From the NCBI GenBank assembly GCA_012033095.1, contig JAAUPO010000114.1, positions 1 through 7,185 on the forward strand: 7,185 nucleotides of DNA. The letters run 5' to 3'. The notes beneath the pieces are model-generated. The model was not told the origin of the DNA. It ran no database searches and worked only from the letters and a program-made list of their open reading frames with translations. Below are positions 6,154 to 7,185 of the stretch, piece after piece. Position numbers and translations under genes: made by a program. Numbering within the stretch: position 1 is the first letter of the stretch; every line of letters starts with the position of its first letter. Origin of the DNA: Synechococcaceae cyanobacterium RL_1_2. Its GTDB lineage: Bacteria > Cyanobacteriota > Cyanobacteriia > Cyanobacteriales > JAAUPO01.

Positions 6154-6170
6154 TTTTTGCGTAAGCCCTG
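6154..6170. repeat. Solitary end of the GGACTTACGCA element
   Basis: TTTTTGCGTAAGCCCTG matches the right terminus of the element at 3461-3572 (TTTTTGCGTAAGTCCTG) with one mismatch. No partner end faces it within the expected ~110 bases, so it is a relic. Confidence 0.5.
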
Positions 6171-6186
6171 ACCAAATAAACCAAAT

Positions 6187-6224
6187 GAAAAAGAGATAGG
6201 AGGTCAAAAATTGACTTTCCTATC
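6187..6224 (-). terminator. Rho-independent terminator downstream of glnB
   Basis: On the minus strand GATAGGA (6224-6218) pairs with TCCTATC (6201-6195). An inner GTCAA/TTGAC helix (6215-6211 with 6207-6203) closes a three-base loop, with a small internal mismatch between the two helices. TCTTTTT follows. The stem starts about 125 bases after the glnB stop, so glnB is probably monocistronic. Confidence 0.65.
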
Positions 6225-6282
6225 CCTTGAACGGTAATTGATTGGGATTAATAAAACTAAATTTAAATTGCTATTGAAGTAA

Positions 6283-6337
6283 TGTTTAGCAAGTGTTTAG
6301 CAAATTTTTAACAATGGTGTCACAGGGTTGTCACAAC
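6283..6337. repeat. Short tandem and inverted repeats just 3' of glnB
   Basis: TGTTTAGCAA(G/A) is repeated head to tail at 6283-6293 and 6294-6304. TGTCACA occurs at 6318-6324 and again inside GTTGTCACAAC (6327-6337), which is itself a small inverted repeat. These lie in the glnB 3' untranslated region and have no assigned role. Confidence 0.4.
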
Positions 6338-6350
6338 AGATATTTAGCAA

Positions 6351-6799
<449 letters not shown>

Positions 6800-7070
6800 T
6801 TAATTTTTTATCCTAATTTTGAAAAGTTTTTTGATCTTATCGATAAAGGATCGATAAATGATCCTCCACTGTACTTAGGCTCTATGGCAAGCTAGGTTTA
6901 GACCATTACTGACTTTTAATTGTAACGGCTAATTTATCGAGAATCTTTTAATCTTAAAAATTCTTATATACAAAGAAATTTTTGTTAAGACTCCCTATAA
7001 ACTAAATTTAATCTTAATATTAGTTTTAGATTTGAGCGTTATGGTTGATGAATTCCTAGCCCTTACAATG

Positions 7071-7185
7071 TGTTTGAAAAGCCCCTTGCCCCCCAGTCTG
7101 GGGGAAATTACCTAAATTTTAAGCAATAAAGTTCGCCAAATTGGGGGATTTAGGGGGCGACTCCACAACATTTGATACTTTTCAA
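7071..7185. mobile_element. MITE-like element, second type, copy 2, cut by the window edge
   Basis: It starts TGTTTGAAAAG (7071-7081) and ends at the window edge with CTTTTCAA, lacking only the last few bases of the right repeat. It is in the same orientation as the copy at 5921. About 44 of the last 45 bases match (from ATTGGGGGATTTAGGGG onward), whereas the left third differs and forms its own CCCCCA-GTC-TGGGGG hairpin. With copy 1 it brackets about 1.03 kb containing glnB. Confidence 0.75.

Noticed and set aside
6858..6874. GTACAGTGGAGGAT on the minus strand with TAAGAT 21 bases on, resembling an NtcA-type promoter for glnB.
   Set aside because: The second half-site is GAT instead of TAC and the position is far from the better promoter candidate at 6736-6765, so it does not meet GTA-N8-TAC.

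Overview
The window looks like chromosomal DNA of a cyanobacterium. Three signs support this. The HIP1 octamer GCGATCGC occurs six times in 7.2 kb (starting at 581, 1236, 3844, 4570, 5175 and 5769). There is a PII protein whose T-loop carries the cyanobacterial RGSEY serine. There is also a cyanobacterial-style LpxB-related gene. The intergenic DNA is AT-rich and full of small palindromic repeats with CCCCCTAAAT-type motifs, which I associate with repeat-rich cyanobacterial genomes. I cannot name a genus with confidence.

All recognisable genes lie on the minus strand. From right to left: glnB (PII signal protein, 6706 to 6351); gatB (amidotransferase subunit B, 5615 to 4131); an LpxB-related glycosyltransferase-like gene (2667 to 1444); and, overlapping the latter by one base, an MsbA-type ABC exporter (1444 to beyond the left edge). 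The last two form a translationally coupled pair that plausibly makes and moves a glycoconjugate or lipid. gatB and glnB appear to be single-gene transcription units, each with its own terminator-like hairpin.

Two of the four genes do not read as one frame. The exporter needs at least four small indel corrections (near 22-26, 978-984, 1244 and 1312-1319). glnB needs one (6582-6584), in the T-loop. All motifs expected up to the window edge reappear once the frame is corrected, so the cause is either recent decay or sequencing/assembly error. gatB and the LpxB-related gene are intact.

The gaps hold most of the unusual structure. 2668-4130 contains alternating complementary arms upstream of the LpxB-related gene, a perfect 19-base hairpin inside a short inverted repeat, and a 111-bp MITE-like element with 12-bp perfect terminal repeats. 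It also contains two direct copies of a ~97-bp cassette that on the minus strand reads terminator, promoter-like box, short RNA, terminator. Its terminator stem keeps pairing through a compensatory base change while its loop diverges. 5616-6350 holds a palindrome in the gatB promoter region, a 13-bp tandem repeat, two MITE end remnants and one copy of a second, ~121-bp MITE-like element. The second copy of that element sits at the right edge (7071-7185), so the pair brackets glnB. No tRNA, rRNA, CRISPR array or transposase gene was seen.
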